Notes under the pieces: model-generated | The model's input: the letters and a program-made list of their open reading frames with translations, nothing else | What the model was told of the DNA's origin: nothing | Database searches by the model: none | Assembly: GCF_040802235.1 (NCBI RefSeq) | Contig: NC_133170.1 | Span: 2,991,001-3,055,000, forward strand | Direction: 5' to 3' | Length of the DNA: 64,000 nucleotides | DNA from: Manis javanica | Taxonomy: Eukaryota > Chordata > Mammalia > Pholidota > Manidae | Position numbers and translations under genes: made by a program | Part shown: positions 38,270-49,129 of the stretch, in pieces | Numbering within the stretch: the stretch's first letter is position 1 | How the letters are laid out: each line of letters starts with the position of its first letter

Positions 38270-38463
38270 CAGTCTTCTGAAAAGATGCTCAATTTTCTTC
38301 AAAGTAAGAGATGAAAACAAAAATTATTATAGAGCAGTAATTTTTACCCGAAGTTCTTCAAGAATGGAACTGCTTCGGCAAGAGTAAGAACAGCAACAGT
38401 CTAATACATTAACGGAGGAAAGACAATTCAGGACAGACTGCAAACAATTTTGCAGTATCTCTT
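38270..38463 (+). mobile_element. Old L1 ORF2 fragment, left half (split by the younger L1)
   Basis: 'AAAAGATGCTCAATTTTC' followed by 'AAAGTAAGAGATGAAAAC' is the L1 ORF2 C-terminal text in a diverged copy. The younger L1 entered at 38481, and the host L1 resumes after 44883. Confidence 0.6.
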
Positions 38464-38481
38464 AAAAATACTAGATGCACA
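38464..38481 (+). repeat. L1 target-site duplication, left copy
   Basis: Eighteen bases AAAAATACTAGATGCACA, preceded by TCTT. They are repeated exactly at 44866-44883. The junction TT/AAAA fits the L1 endonuclease preference. Confidence 0.95.
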
Positions 38482-39627
38482 GGGGACCACGGGAAGATGG
38501 CGGCGTGAGTAGTTCAGAGGAAATCTCCTCCCCAAAACATATATATTTATGAAAATACAATACATACAACTATTCCTAAAAGAGACACCAGTGGATGCAG
38601 TACAACAGCCAGGATACATCTGCATCTGTGAGAACTCAGCATCACATGAAGGGGGTAAGATACAAGCCGCGGCCAGGCGGGACCCGAACGCTCCCCCACC
38701 CCAAAACTCGGCGGGAAGAAAGGAGTCGGAACGGGGAGGGAGTGAAAGCCCAGAACTGCTAAACAACCAGCTCTAGAAATCCGCACCCGGAATGCAGACA
38801 CAAGGTGCACGAGGTGCTGGATATTAGAGAAACGGAAAAGCAAAACCTGTGGGCAGATCCCCGCAAGCAGCACCCCTGAGACAAAAGAAAAGCGAGTGCT
38901 TTCTGCAAGCCTTAAAGAGACAGGGACCCCATAGCTGGATGAAGTTGTCCCGGCAGCTGGGAATACTGGGGAAACTTAGGCGCCCTAAACAGAGGCAGGG
39001 CAGCTCTGAAGCCCCTCAAGGCACTAAGCAGCCTGCCAGTCGTTCCTCCAACTGGTGCAGACCCCGACACATGGGCCCAGTAGCGGAAGAGGGGCAGCGC
39101 GCGCTGGGGACGGCAGCGCTGGAAGGAACCAAGAGCAGATCCATGCGCTGCAGGAGAGGCTTGTGCTAGCCTGCAGCGGCGCGACCGAACAGCCTGGGCA
39201 TGGCTCGCACGCACCGGCAGCAGTGAAGCCAGAGGAGCCCAGCAGAAGCCTGAGCGGAAGAGCCCTGCGCGCACCAGCAGTGGACCCAGAGGGAGCAGGC
39301 GCGCTCCCAACAGCCGACCGAAATCCCAGCCCAACACACAGCCGCCTGGGCCAGACCCAAAGGCCGCTGCTGCTACATAGCTGCCCAGCAGGGTCACTGC
39401 TAGCACCGAGGAGCACACCTGGCATGCCTGCCACTCCCCACAGAGCTCCGCGCTGCTCTGACGGACACTCCGCCCACAGCAGCTTAGGGGACTAACCCGA
39501 TAGCTGCGCCAGGAGTGCGGGTAACTGTCTCAGGCAGCGGAGAAGGGCAAGGCATCCAGCAAGCAAGAAAGGACTCTCTTCTCCCAGCTGACACACCCAC
39601 AACCTGCCTACAGCCACTGCAATCACC
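38482..39627 (+). promoter_or_regulatory. L1 5' UTR / internal promoter with YY1-type site
   Basis: Starts GGGGACCACGGG, followed by GGGAAGATGGCGGCGTGAG; AAGATGGCGG at 38494-38503 is the YY1 motif that fixes L1 transcription starts. The region is GC-rich with many CpGs (targets of methylation), about 1.15 kb long. Long open frames occur on both strands (for example - strand 38912-39418). They follow from base composition and I do not call them genes. It could also drive antisense transcription toward the PPHLN1 exon at 36.6 kb; that is inference. Confidence 0.8.
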
Positions 39628-40493
39628 ATGAAAAGGCAAAAAAATCTGGTCCAGTCCAAGAGAGTTACACCTGAGAAAAGATCTGCAGAGGCAGACCTAA
39701 CCAGTCTCCCTGAAAAAGAATTCAAAATAAAAACCATAAACATGCTGACAGAGCTGCGGAGAAATATGCAAGAGATAAGGGATGAAGTCCAGAGGGAGAT
39801 TACAGATGCCAGGAAGGAGATCACAGAAGTGAAACAAACTCTGGAAGGATTTATAAGCAGAATGGATAAGATGCAAGAGGCCATTGATGGAATAGAAACC
39901 AGAGAACAGGAATGCATAGAAGCTGATGCAGAGAGAGATAAAAGGATCTCCAGGAATGAAACAATATTAAGAGAACTGTGTGACCAATCCAAAAGGAACA
40001 ATATCGCATTATAGGAGTACCAGAGGAAGAAGAGAGAGAAAAAGGGATAGAGAGTGTCTTTGAAGAAATAATTGCTGAGAACTTCCCCAAACTGGGGGAG
40101 GAAATAGTTGCTCAGACTACGGAGGCACACAGAACTCCTGAGAGATGGGATCCAAAGAGGACAACACCAAGACACATAATAATTAAAATGGCAAAGATCA
40201 AGGACAAGGACAGAGTATTAAAGGCAGCCAGAGAGAGTAAAAAGGTCACCTACAAAGGAAAACCCATCAGGCTATCATCAGACTTCTCAAAAGAAACCTT
40301 ACAGGCCAGAAGAGAATGGCATGATATATTTAATGCAATGAAACAGAAGGGCCTTGAACCAAGGATACTGTATCCAGCACGATTATCATTTAAATAGGAA
40401 GTAGGGATTAAACAATTTCCAGACAAGCAAAAGTTGAGGGAATTTGCCTCCCACAAACCACCTCTACAGGGTATCTTAGAGGGACTGCTCTAG
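39628..40493 (+). pseudogene. L1 ORF1 (ORF1p), frameshifted and truncated
   Basis: ORF1p is the trimeric RNA-binding chaperone of the L1 RNP. The frame opens with MKRQKNLVQSKR, then a coiled-coil segment rich in E/K/R heptads (about residues 30-115). An apparent one-base deletion at about 40005 (AATATCGCATT where ATCCGCATT-type text is expected) shifts the frame. Downstream, in a second frame, follow the RRM-like and C-terminal domains (VPEEE, FPKLGEE, TPRHIIIKMAK, ETLQARREWHDIF, PRILYPARLSFK). A TAG at 40395-40397 stops that frame. Homologous text continues (FPDKQKLREFA, GILEGLL) to a natural TAG at 40491-40493. So at least two lesions abolish full-length protein. Confidence 0.92.
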
Positions 40494-40658
40494 TTGGGAG
40501 CACTCCTAAAAAGAGCACAGAACAAAACACCCAACATATGAAGAATGGAGGAGGAGGAAAAAAGAGGGGAATGAAATAATCATCAGACTGTGTTTATAAC
40601 AGCTCAATAAGCGAGTGAGGTCAGAGAGTATGGTAGTAAACAAGCTAACCTTGAACCT
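40494..40658 (+). other. L1 inter-ORF spacer
   Basis: A-rich, about 165 bp between the ORF1 stop and the first ORF2 methionine. No coding signal seen. Confidence 0.8.
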
Positions 40659-43600
40659 TTGGCAACCACAAATCTAAAGCCTGCAATGGCAATAAGTACA
40701 TATCTTTCAATAATCACCCTAAATGTAAATGGACTGAATGCACCAGCCAAAAGACACAGAGTAACAGAATGGATAAAAAAGCAAGACCCATCTATATGCT
40801 GCTTACAAGAGACTCACCTCAAACCCAAAGACATGCACAGACTAAAAGTCAAGGGATGGAAAAACATATTTCAGGCAAACAACAGAGAGAAGAAAGCAGG
40901 GGTTGCAGTACTAATATCAAACAAAATAGACTTCAAAATAAAGAAAGTAACAAGATATAAAGAAGGACATTACATAATGATAAAGGGCTCAGTCCAACAA
41001 GAGGATATAACCATTACAAACATATATGCACCCAATACAAGGGCACCAATATATGTGAAACAAATACTAACAGAATTAAAGGAGGAAATAGAATGCAATG
41101 CATTCACTTTGGGAGACTTTAACACACCACTCACTCCAAAGGACAGATCCACCAGACAGAAAATAAGTAAGGACACAGAGGCACTGAACAACACACTAGA
41201 ACAGATGGACCTAATAGGCATCTATAGAACTCTACATCCAAAAGCAACAGGATACACATTCTTCTCAAGTGCACATGGAACATTCTCCAGAATAGACCAC
41301 ATACTAGGCCACAAAAAGAACCTCAGTAAATTCCAAAAGATTGAAATCCTACCAGCCAACTTTTCAGACCAAAAAGGTATAAAACTAGAAATAAATTTAC
41401 AAAGAAAGCAAAAAGGCTCACAAACACATGGAGGCTTCACAACATGCTCCTAAATAATCAATGGATCAATGACCAAATTAAAATGGAGATCCAGTAATAT
41501 ATGGAAACAAATGACAACAACACAACGCCCCAACTTCTGTGGAATGCAGCAAAAGCAGTCTTAAGAGGAAATTATATAACAATCCGGGCATATTTAAAGA
41601 AGGAAGAACAATCCCAAATGAATAGTCTAATGTCACAATTATCGAAATTGGAAAAAGAAGAACAAATGAGGCCTAAGGTCAGTAGATGGAGGGACATAAT
41701 AAAGATCAGAGAAGAAATAAACAAAATTGAGAAGAATGAAACAATAGAAAAAAATCGATGAAACCAAGAGCTGGTTCTTCGAGAAAATAAACAAAATAGA
41801 TAAGCCTCTAGCCAGACTTATTAAGAGAAAAAGAGAATCAACACACATCAACAGAATCAGAAACGAGAAAGGAAAGGAAACATCACAACGGACACCACAG
41901 AAATACAAAGAATTATTAGAGAATACTATGAAAACCTATATGCTAACAAGCTGGAAAACCTAGGAGAAATGGACAACTTCCTAGAAAAATACAACAGTCC
42001 AAGACTGACCCAGAAAGAAACAGAAAATCTAAACAGACCAATTACCAGCAATGAAATTGAAGTGGTAATCAAAAAACTACCCAAGAACAAAACCCCCGGG
42101 CCAGATGGATTTACCTTGGAATTTTATCAGACATACAGAGAGGACATAACACCCATTCTCCTTAAAGTTTTCCAAAAAATAGAAGAGGAGGGAATACTCC
42201 CAAACTCATTCTATGAAGCCAACATCACCCTACTACCAAAACAAGGCAAAGACCCCACCAAAAAAGAAAACTAGAGACCAATATCCCTAATGAACGTAGA
42301 TGCAAAAATACTCAACAAAATATTGGCAAACCGAATTCAAAAATACATCAAGAGGATCATACACCATGACCAAGTGGGATTCATCCCAGGGATGCAAGGA
42401 TGGTACAACATTCGAAAGTCCATCAACATCATCCACCACATCAACAAAAAGAAAGACAAAAACCACATGATCATCTCCATAGATGCTGAAAAAGCATTTG
42501 ACAAAGTTCTACATCCATTCATGATAAAAACTCTCAGCAAAATGGGAATAGAGGGCAAGTACCTCAACACAATAAAGGCCATATATGATAAACCCACAGC
42601 CAACATCATACTGAACAGCAAGAGGCTGAAAGCTTTTCCTCTGAGATCGGGAACTAGACAGGGATGCCCACTCTCCCCACTGTTATTCAACGTAGCACTG
42701 GAGGTCCTAGCCATGGCAATCAGACAAAACAAAGAAATACAAAGAATCCAGACTGGTAAAGAAGAAGTCAAACTGTCACTATTTGCAAATGACATGATAT
42801 TGTACATAAAAAACCCTAACGACTCCACTGCAAAACTACTAGAACTAATATCGGAATTCAGCAAAGTTGCAGGATACAAAATTAACACACAGAAATCTGT
42901 AGCTTTCCTATACACTAACAATGAACTAATAGAAAGAGAAATCAGGAAAACAATACCATCCACAATAACATCAAAAAGAACAAAATACCTAGGAATAAAC
43001 CTAACCAAGGAAGTGAAAGACCTATACCCTGAACACTATAAAACACTCTTAAGAGAAATTAAAGAGGTCACTAACAGATGGAAACTCATCCCATGCTCAT
43101 GGCTAGGAAGAATTAATATCGTCAAAATGGCCATCCTGCCCAAAGCAATATACAGATTCCATGCAATCCCTATCAAATTACCAACAGCATTCTTCAATGA
43201 ACTGGAACAAATAGTTCAAAAATTCATATGGAACTGTCAAAGACCTCAAATAGCCAATGCAATCCTGAGAAGGAAGAATAAAGTGGGGGGGATCTCGCTC
43301 CCCAACTTCAAGCTCTACTACGAAGCCACAGTAATCAAGACAATTTGGTACTGGCACAAGAACAGACCCACAAACCAGTGGAACAGAATAGAGACTCCAG
43401 ACATTAACCCAAAGATATATGGTCAATTAATATACAATAAAGGAGTCATGGACATACAATGGGGAAATGACAGTCTCTTCAACAGATGGTGCTGGCAAAA
43501 CTGGACAGCTACATGTAAGAGAATGAAACTGGATCACTGTCTAACCCCATACACAAAAGTAAACTCCAAATGGATCAAAGACCTGAATGTAAGTCATGAA

Positions 43601-44512
43601 ACCATAAAACTCTTAGAAAAAAACATAGGCAAAAATCTCATGGACATAAACATGAGTGACTTCTTCATGAACATATCTCCCTGGGCAAGGGAAACAAAGG
43701 CAAAAATGAACAAGTGGGTCTATATCAAGCTAAAAAGCTTCTGTACAGCAAAGGACACCATCAATAGAACAAAAAGGTACCCTACAGTATGGGAGAACAT
43801 ATTCATAAATGACAGATCCGATAAAGGATTGACATCCAAAATATATAAAGAGCTCACACACCTCAACAAACAAAAAGCAAATAATCCAATTAAAAAATGG
43901 GCAGAGGAGCTGAATAGACAGTTCTCCAAAGAAGAAATCCAGATGGCCAACAGGCACATGAAAAGATGCTCCACATCGCTAATCATCAGAGAAATGCAAA
44001 TTAAAACCACAGTGAGATATCACCTCACACCAGTAAGGATCACCATCATCGAAAAGACAAACAACAACAAATGTTAGCGAGGTTGTGGAGAAAGGGGAAC
44101 CCTCCTACACTGCTGGTGGGAATGTAAACTAGTTCAACCATTGTGGAAAGCAGTATGGAGGTTCCTCAGAATGCTCAAAATAGAAATACCATTTGACCCA
44201 GGAATTCCACTTATAGGAATTTACCCTAAGAATGCAGCACTCCAGTTTGAAAAAGACAGATGCACCCCTATGTTTATCGCTGCACTGTTCACAATAGCCA
44301 AGATATGGAAGCAACCTAAATGTCCATCAGTAGATGAATGGATAAAGAAGATGTGGTACATATACACAATGGAATATTATGCAGCCATAAGAAAAAAACA
44401 GATCCTACCATTCGCAACAACATGGATGGAGCTAGAGGGTATTATGCTCAGTGAAATAAGCCAAGCGGAGAAGGACAAGTACCAAATGATTTCACTCATA
44501 TGTGGAGTATAA
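40659..44512 (+). pseudogene. L1 ORF2 (endonuclease-reverse transcriptase), multiply disabled
   Basis: ORF2p nicks target DNA and reverse-transcribes L1 RNA. The start could be 40659 or, by analogy with other L1s, the second Met at 40686 (MAISTYLSIITLNVNGLN). The AP-endonuclease domain is well kept: LNVNGLN, QETHLKP, IYAPNT, GDFNTPL, RIDHILGHK. Frame breaks occur near 41435, at an A-run near 41750 and near 41890. Nonsense TAGs lie at 42272-42274 (after KKEN) and 44075-44077 (in N-K-C-stop-R-G-C-G, where Trp is expected). The RT domain (42290-43300) retains [24 protein letters not shown] and [13 protein letters not shown]. The catalytic FADD motif reads FAND, with AAT at 42788-42790 replacing an Asp codon, so this copy could not polymerise even if its frame were continuous. 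The C-terminal part ends IYTMEYYAAIRKK...ISLICGV-stop at 44512. It is entirely a relic. Confidence 0.95.
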
Positions 44513-44865
44513 GAACAAAGGAAAACTGAAGGAACAAAACAGCAGGAGAATCACAGAACCCAAGAATGGACTAATAGTTACCAAAGGGAAAGGGAGTGGG
44601 GGCGATGGGTGGGAAGGGAGGGATAAGGGCAGGGAAAAAGAAAGAGGGCATTACAATTACCATGTATAGTGCACGGGGGGCACAGGGAGGGCTGTGCAAC
44701 ACAGAGAAGACAAGTAGTGATTTTACAGCATCTTACTACGCAGATGGACAGTGACTGTGAAGGGGTATGTGGGGGGGACTTGGTGAAGGGGGGAACCTAG
44801 TAAACATAATGTTCTTTCTGTAGTTGTAGATTAATGATACCAAAATAAAAAGAAATAAAAAAATA
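44513..44865 (+). other. L1 3' UTR with G-rich tract and A-rich tail
   Basis: At 44585-44640 the + strand carries repeated G runs (GGGAAAGGGAGTGGGGGCGA and following), the polypurine/G4-prone tract typical of L1 3' UTRs. The tail consists of AAATAAAA-type units, with an AATAAA signal near 44843-44860. More G runs lie near 44760-44800. Confidence 0.85.
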
Positions 44866-44883
44866 AAAAATACTAGATGCACA
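44866..44883 (+). repeat. L1 target-site duplication, right copy
   Basis: Exact match to 38464-38481 (AAAAATACTAGATGCACA), directly after the A-rich tail. Confidence 0.95.
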
Positions 44884-45320
44884 TATGTACTATCTCTATG
44901 CCTGCTTGCGCATGTGCACAGTAAAGGCTGAAAGCAAACGCCCATCGGTAGGGTACAGATGAAATAAAGTGTGGTTCACTGACAAAGGAATACAGGGCAG
45001 ACCATTTCAAAGAAAAGTAACCCCATATACAACGATTTAGAAAGACTACCAAGATACACTGCTAAGTAAAAAACAACAGACAGAGTATGCTGCCACTTTT
45101 GGAAAATAAAAAGGCAGAGCATGAATGGACAAGCATATGCATGGACTACATCTGGGAGTATAAACAAGAGATGTAACAACGGGACCTGCCTCTGGGGACA
45201 ACTGGGTGGTGGGAGAAGGAGGGTAAATATTTTCAATGCATCATGTTTCACACATCCTATTATCTATTATAAAAGTAAGGAACTGTTTTTAAAGACCCTG
45301 AAAATCATTCAATAAGCATA
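44884..45320 (+). mobile_element. Old L1 fragment, right half (host of the younger L1)
   Basis: 'ATCGGTAGGGTACAGATGAA', 'TGTGGTTCACTGACAAAGGA' and 'TGCCTCTGGGGACAACTGGG' correspond to the end of ORF2 and 3' UTR of a mid-age L1, continuing the fragment at 38270-38463. Confidence 0.65.
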
Positions 45321-45779
45321 ATGTACCAAGCGAAGACAAAAATTATGAATATAAATTAATGAACTAAGGGTGAATATAAGTAAAAACAAGATTTTGAAAT
45401 TAATAAGAAAAATAAACTATAAAAGTTCTAAGGAAATACTATATAGTTCCTTAACTAGATATAACACTAAAATATTGAAAATTTACTGGCTTCCCGCAAA
45501 AAAATGTAGTAACTATTATATTACTTAGTTGAGTCCTTTCAAATTTAAAGTTTTCAACAATCTCCTATAGGAAGGAGGAAAAATACAGACATCAGGATCT
45601 GTGTCTGTATAAACCAACCAATGGAGAAAAATAATTAAACCTTATTTGTATGAATAAAACTCTCAAAACAAAAAATAGTGAGCATTAACAAACCAAACTC
45701 CCCTCAAGCACACCTCTGAAAACAAAAGATACTATTTTGACCACCAGAGGGCACCCAAGTTTCATTAAAAATGACAAAA

Positions 45780-45885
45780 TTATGTTAGAGAATTCTAGTC
45801 CTAATTTTGCCAGTTGAGAGCTGGGCAGGGCATCTCCCTTGTCCTTATCTCTGAAAGGACTGCATTAGATGTTTAAGGTCATTTT
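45780..45885 (+). mobile_element. MIR-family SINE fragment
   Basis: 'GAATTCTAGTCCTAATTTTG', 'CCAGTTGAGAGCTGGGCAG' and 'GGACTGCATTAGATGTTTAA' resemble MIR/MIR3 text ('agttctagtcctggctctgccac...attagatgatctctaaggt'). Confidence 0.6.
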
Positions 45886-46365
45886 CATGTAGAATATTAA
45901 GAAACTGCTTTAAATTATTTCGCATTTAGTTAAAAAAGAAAAAACTGGCACCCATCATCTGAAAATCCCTCCAGCTTTATATTGGCGGTTACAGCCCCAC
46001 CTCCAACAGTCATCCTGCGATCAAGGCAACAATCATCGACTCATCAAAGAACACTACACTTACTCGGCAAAAATTTGATGGAGGATATTTTAATGGCTTT
46101 CCCCCAAAATAAAGAAAGTGCACTGAGCAAGCTTGGGTAAAATGAAAAAAACAAAGCAAAACAAAAGAGAGAATGGGCAATTCAGGATGAAAGTTGCAAA
46201 TCTATGAACTATTCTTACATTTTAAAAAAATCTAAATCAACTCAAGCCTGTACCTCTACCTACCACTCTGCATGAAATTCAAAGGCCAGAGTAGCTCTAC
46301 TAGAAAGATTAGGGGGTTTTGTGAAAGACCTCATTGGCCAAGGACAGAAATAAGCCTGTCCTTAC

Positions 46366-46419
46366 AGTCTTCAACCGTCGGGTCACTTCTGGTTTAGCTG
46401 CCTTTTTCTGCCTGACAGT
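46366..46419 (-). other. PPHLN1: Candidate 54-nt cassette or 5' UTR exon of PPHLN1
   Basis: On the - strand, a strong acceptor (CTCTGTTGTTTTCCAG) precedes 54 nt that end at a good donor (GACT/GTAAGG). One frame is fully open (TVRQKKAAKPEVTRRLKT, very basic), but that frame does not continue into the periphilin frame of the 36557-36648 exon. The frame that would join has a TAA, so as drawn it would act as a 5' UTR exon, leaving the MWSEG start. It is not recognised from a known protein. It may be a real alternative first or second exon, or a chance splice-site pair. Confidence 0.4.
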
Positions 46420-46759
46420 CTGGAAAACAACAGAGTTCTGTTGCAATCACCTCAAAGTAGCCCTACTTTAATTAATCAATCCACAATTTATAGAAGCTAA
46501 AAAGAAAAAAAAAGGAACAAAAAAAGTAAAAGTATGTAATTTTGATGAAAACTGCCCAATTGGAAACAAAGCAGCTAAGCAAGCAAAAAACAAATAGAAT
46601 CATGTAGGAATTTGACACAGGATTGTCTAGAATATGCATCATCAAGAAACAAAGAGACCAAGTAAATTCATCTGTGGAAGAGCGAAATACGAACAAATCA
46701 AAGAGCTAAAACCCAGAGACGCCTCAACAAATAGAAGCAGAAAAAACCTAAGTGAAACA

Positions 46760-46965
46760 AATCTTTGTGGTAGGGAGTGACTGTTTAACGGGTGTGCTGC
46801 TTTGGTTTGGGGCAATCAGGAGAGTCGGATCGGATAGTGGTGATGGTTGCACAACAGTGCGGATGTGCTTATTAATACTGATGAACTGCACATTTAAAAA
46901 TGGGTAAATGTTAATTTTATGTTTTACCACAATAAAAAAATGTAAGGAACAAACAAACATAAATT
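46760..46965 (+). mobile_element. Old L1 (L1M-type) 3' UTR end
   Basis: 'GGATAGTGGTGATGGTTGCA', 'CAACAGTGCGGATGTGCTTA', 'GAACTGCACATTTAAAAATG' and 'TTTTACCACAATAAAAAAA' are the textbook L1M 3' end with its terminal A stretch. Confidence 0.85.
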
Positions 46966-48477
46966 TATCTGGCATTAGATAAACTGGAAACAAAGCAGAC
47001 AGAGCAAGTGAAATTGCTGAATGTAACGATCAGTTCTGCAGGGTATCAATCTGTATATTGAACTAATTTCTACTAGAAATAAGCAGCATCCATGAAACGG
47101 CCAGACAACGCACTACTGTTCCCACCATTTCAGTTCCTTCAGGTAATCCTTGCTAATGGTTTTGCATATTTGACTCCCTATCTACTGATGCCCCAATGGA
47201 GTATTCACCTTACAGGGAAGAACAGAAATTTGTTTCAAGTAAAAATGTTTAGTAAATAAAGTAAATAAATTCTCTTTACCTTTAAAGAGTTGACAATTTT
47301 TAAGGATCTTAATTTAAAATTCAATTATTGTACATATAGTGAATACCTGTATAAAAGGAAAGTATCTTCCTTTACAAGTAACAGTAGCTAATTGCTTAAA
47401 TGTCTACAAAATAGTGATTAAATAGAGACATTAGGCAATAAACTGATCTCCTGTAATCAATTATTTGTTTAAGTTATCACTTACCGGTAGGTATACAAAA
47501 ATACTGTTTTTCAGAGTCTGTAGGTATTTCATTTGTAATGAATACCTATATTCACACCTATAACTGTTCATACAAAAGGGTATCAGAATATGATGCTTTA
47601 TTGTAATCTAAATTGCTATACCTTTTCAGAAGAAAGAATATCAAAACAGTAGAACATAATAAAATGGGGAAATTAAATAGAATTTGGTATGATAAAACAA
47701 TTATCCACTCATATAAAACATCCCCCCAAAAATTGAATAGCACTGGGGAGGGCCATGTCCAGGTACTAAACTACTTTTATCCTTGGGAAGTCTATGTAAC
47801 TGGGGATGCAGGAATATAAACAGAAGAGTCCATATGCAACCTGTACTGTGAGTAAAACAAAACAGAAGACAAAGCTTGAGGATTATGTACAAAAGAAAAG
47901 AAAGAATACTGGGCTGTAAAGAAGATGGGCCTTACGCTGGATCTTGACCTAAGACAACAGAAAAGGGAAAAGGAACCAAAGAAGGACATGATGGTGAAAG
48001 TGCTGTAGGGTAATTAGGGATGAGAAGATGCTGTTTCACCTTAAATTCAAACAGGACCTGTAACGCTCAAAGGACTGTAAAACCGCTGATGAGTACAGCA
48101 ACCTTCTGATCAACAGCACACGCTACTTATGGCATCATCCAGATTGAGGAAACTGACCCATCCCACAACTAGAAGCCCATCAGCTCAACTTGAACAAAAT
48201 GCTCTCCCAGGGAAGGGACCATGTTCCCAGGTCATGACGTCACTAATATCCCAGTAGAAGTCTCAGAAGTAAAGTTCTCCAACCCAAGAGGATATGAAAA
48301 CTGACCACTGGACACCTCTCCACATCACAGTGAGGCAGAAAACAGACTTAGAATTCAGTGTAGAGAATGTAAACTTCATTTAGAAGTTTACTAATAACTG
48401 GTTATTGACTATAAAAATCTCGTTCTCTTATGCCGCATTCAATAAAGAAAATATGTGTAATATGCCATTATGGTATA

Positions 48478-48775
48478 CAGCTGACCTCTAGCAATGGGAT
48501 TAGAATGAAGTCCATCTGTAATTCTGATTCCCCAAAACCTGAACTACTGACAGCCAACTGTTGTCTGGTAGCCTTGGCAGTAACATACACAGTCCATTGA
48601 CATATATTTCATGTGCTCTGTGTTTGATATGCTATATTCTTACAATAAAGCAAGCTAGAGCAAACGTTTTTCAAACTCACAAAATCTCCAAAAACTTTCC
48701 CAATATGTTTATCAAAAAACCCTGCACATAAGTGGGCTTTCACAATTCAAACCCATGTTGCTCAAAAGTCAACTA
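48478..48775. mobile_element. Short non-autonomous TcMar-Tigger element (MITE)
   Basis: The left end CAGCTGACCTCTAGCAATGGG and the right end ...CCCATGTTGCTCAAAAGTCAACTA are imperfect inverted repeats of the Tigger type (consensus CAGTTGACCCTTGAACAAC). The element is flanked by TA on both sides (48476-48477 and 48776-48777), the mariner target duplication. The interior (ATATTCTTACAATAAAGCAA then GCTAGAG) matches the internally deleted derivatives. No transposase frame. Confidence 0.8.
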
Positions 48776-49129
48776 TATTTAATTCCAGAAAGAAATAAAA
48801 ATACTTCTTCGAGCAACTCCAGTGAGCCACCCAACTGAGGGCCAAGGGGAAAGGGAGGACTTGAATTCTCTGCAAGGATAGCCTGGAAACTGAGAAAACA
48901 GAAAGTCACGGGTAATACCCTTTGTCAAACCACTCCCACTTGGAATCCACAGGCAAGGCAATAACTAACTCTTCATTTTATCCAAACAGGTAACAGCAGC
49001 AGGTTAGACTATAGAGTATAACTGCACATTGTTCTCATCAGCTTCCAGGATGAAATACACTAGATAAATTGCTGTCCCTCCTTCCCAAACCCATTCCTTT
49101 CTCTTTACATGCATCAGTAACTATCTGAT

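Larger units (their letters stand above)
36649..38463 (-). other. PPHLN1: Upstream PPHLN1 intron up to the L1 insertion
   Basis: Non-coding in the PPHLN1 sense. An hAT element sits at 37.28-37.43 kb, a poly-A tract of 14 at about 38239, and an old L1 piece from about 38270. The rest holds nothing I recognise. Confidence 0.7.
38482..44865 (+). mobile_element. Near full-length LINE-1 retrotransposon, about 6.4 kb, defective
   Basis: A complete L1 layout: GC-rich 5' UTR with a YY1-type start, ORF1, inter-ORF spacer, ORF2 (endonuclease, reverse transcriptase, C-terminal region), a G-rich 3' UTR and an A-rich tail of AAATAAAAAA units. It is flanked by an exact 18-bp duplication, so it inserted once by target-primed reverse transcription and has not been rearranged. 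It is much less diverged than the other L1 pieces here, but both ORFs carry disabling mutations and it cannot be autonomous. It lies inside the PPHLN1 upstream intron, antisense to that gene, nested in an older L1. The 3' UTR style (GGGCACAGGGAGGGCTGTGC, TTAATGATACCAAAAT) is one I associate with laurasiatherian L1s; the subfamily name is not known to me. Confidence 0.96.
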
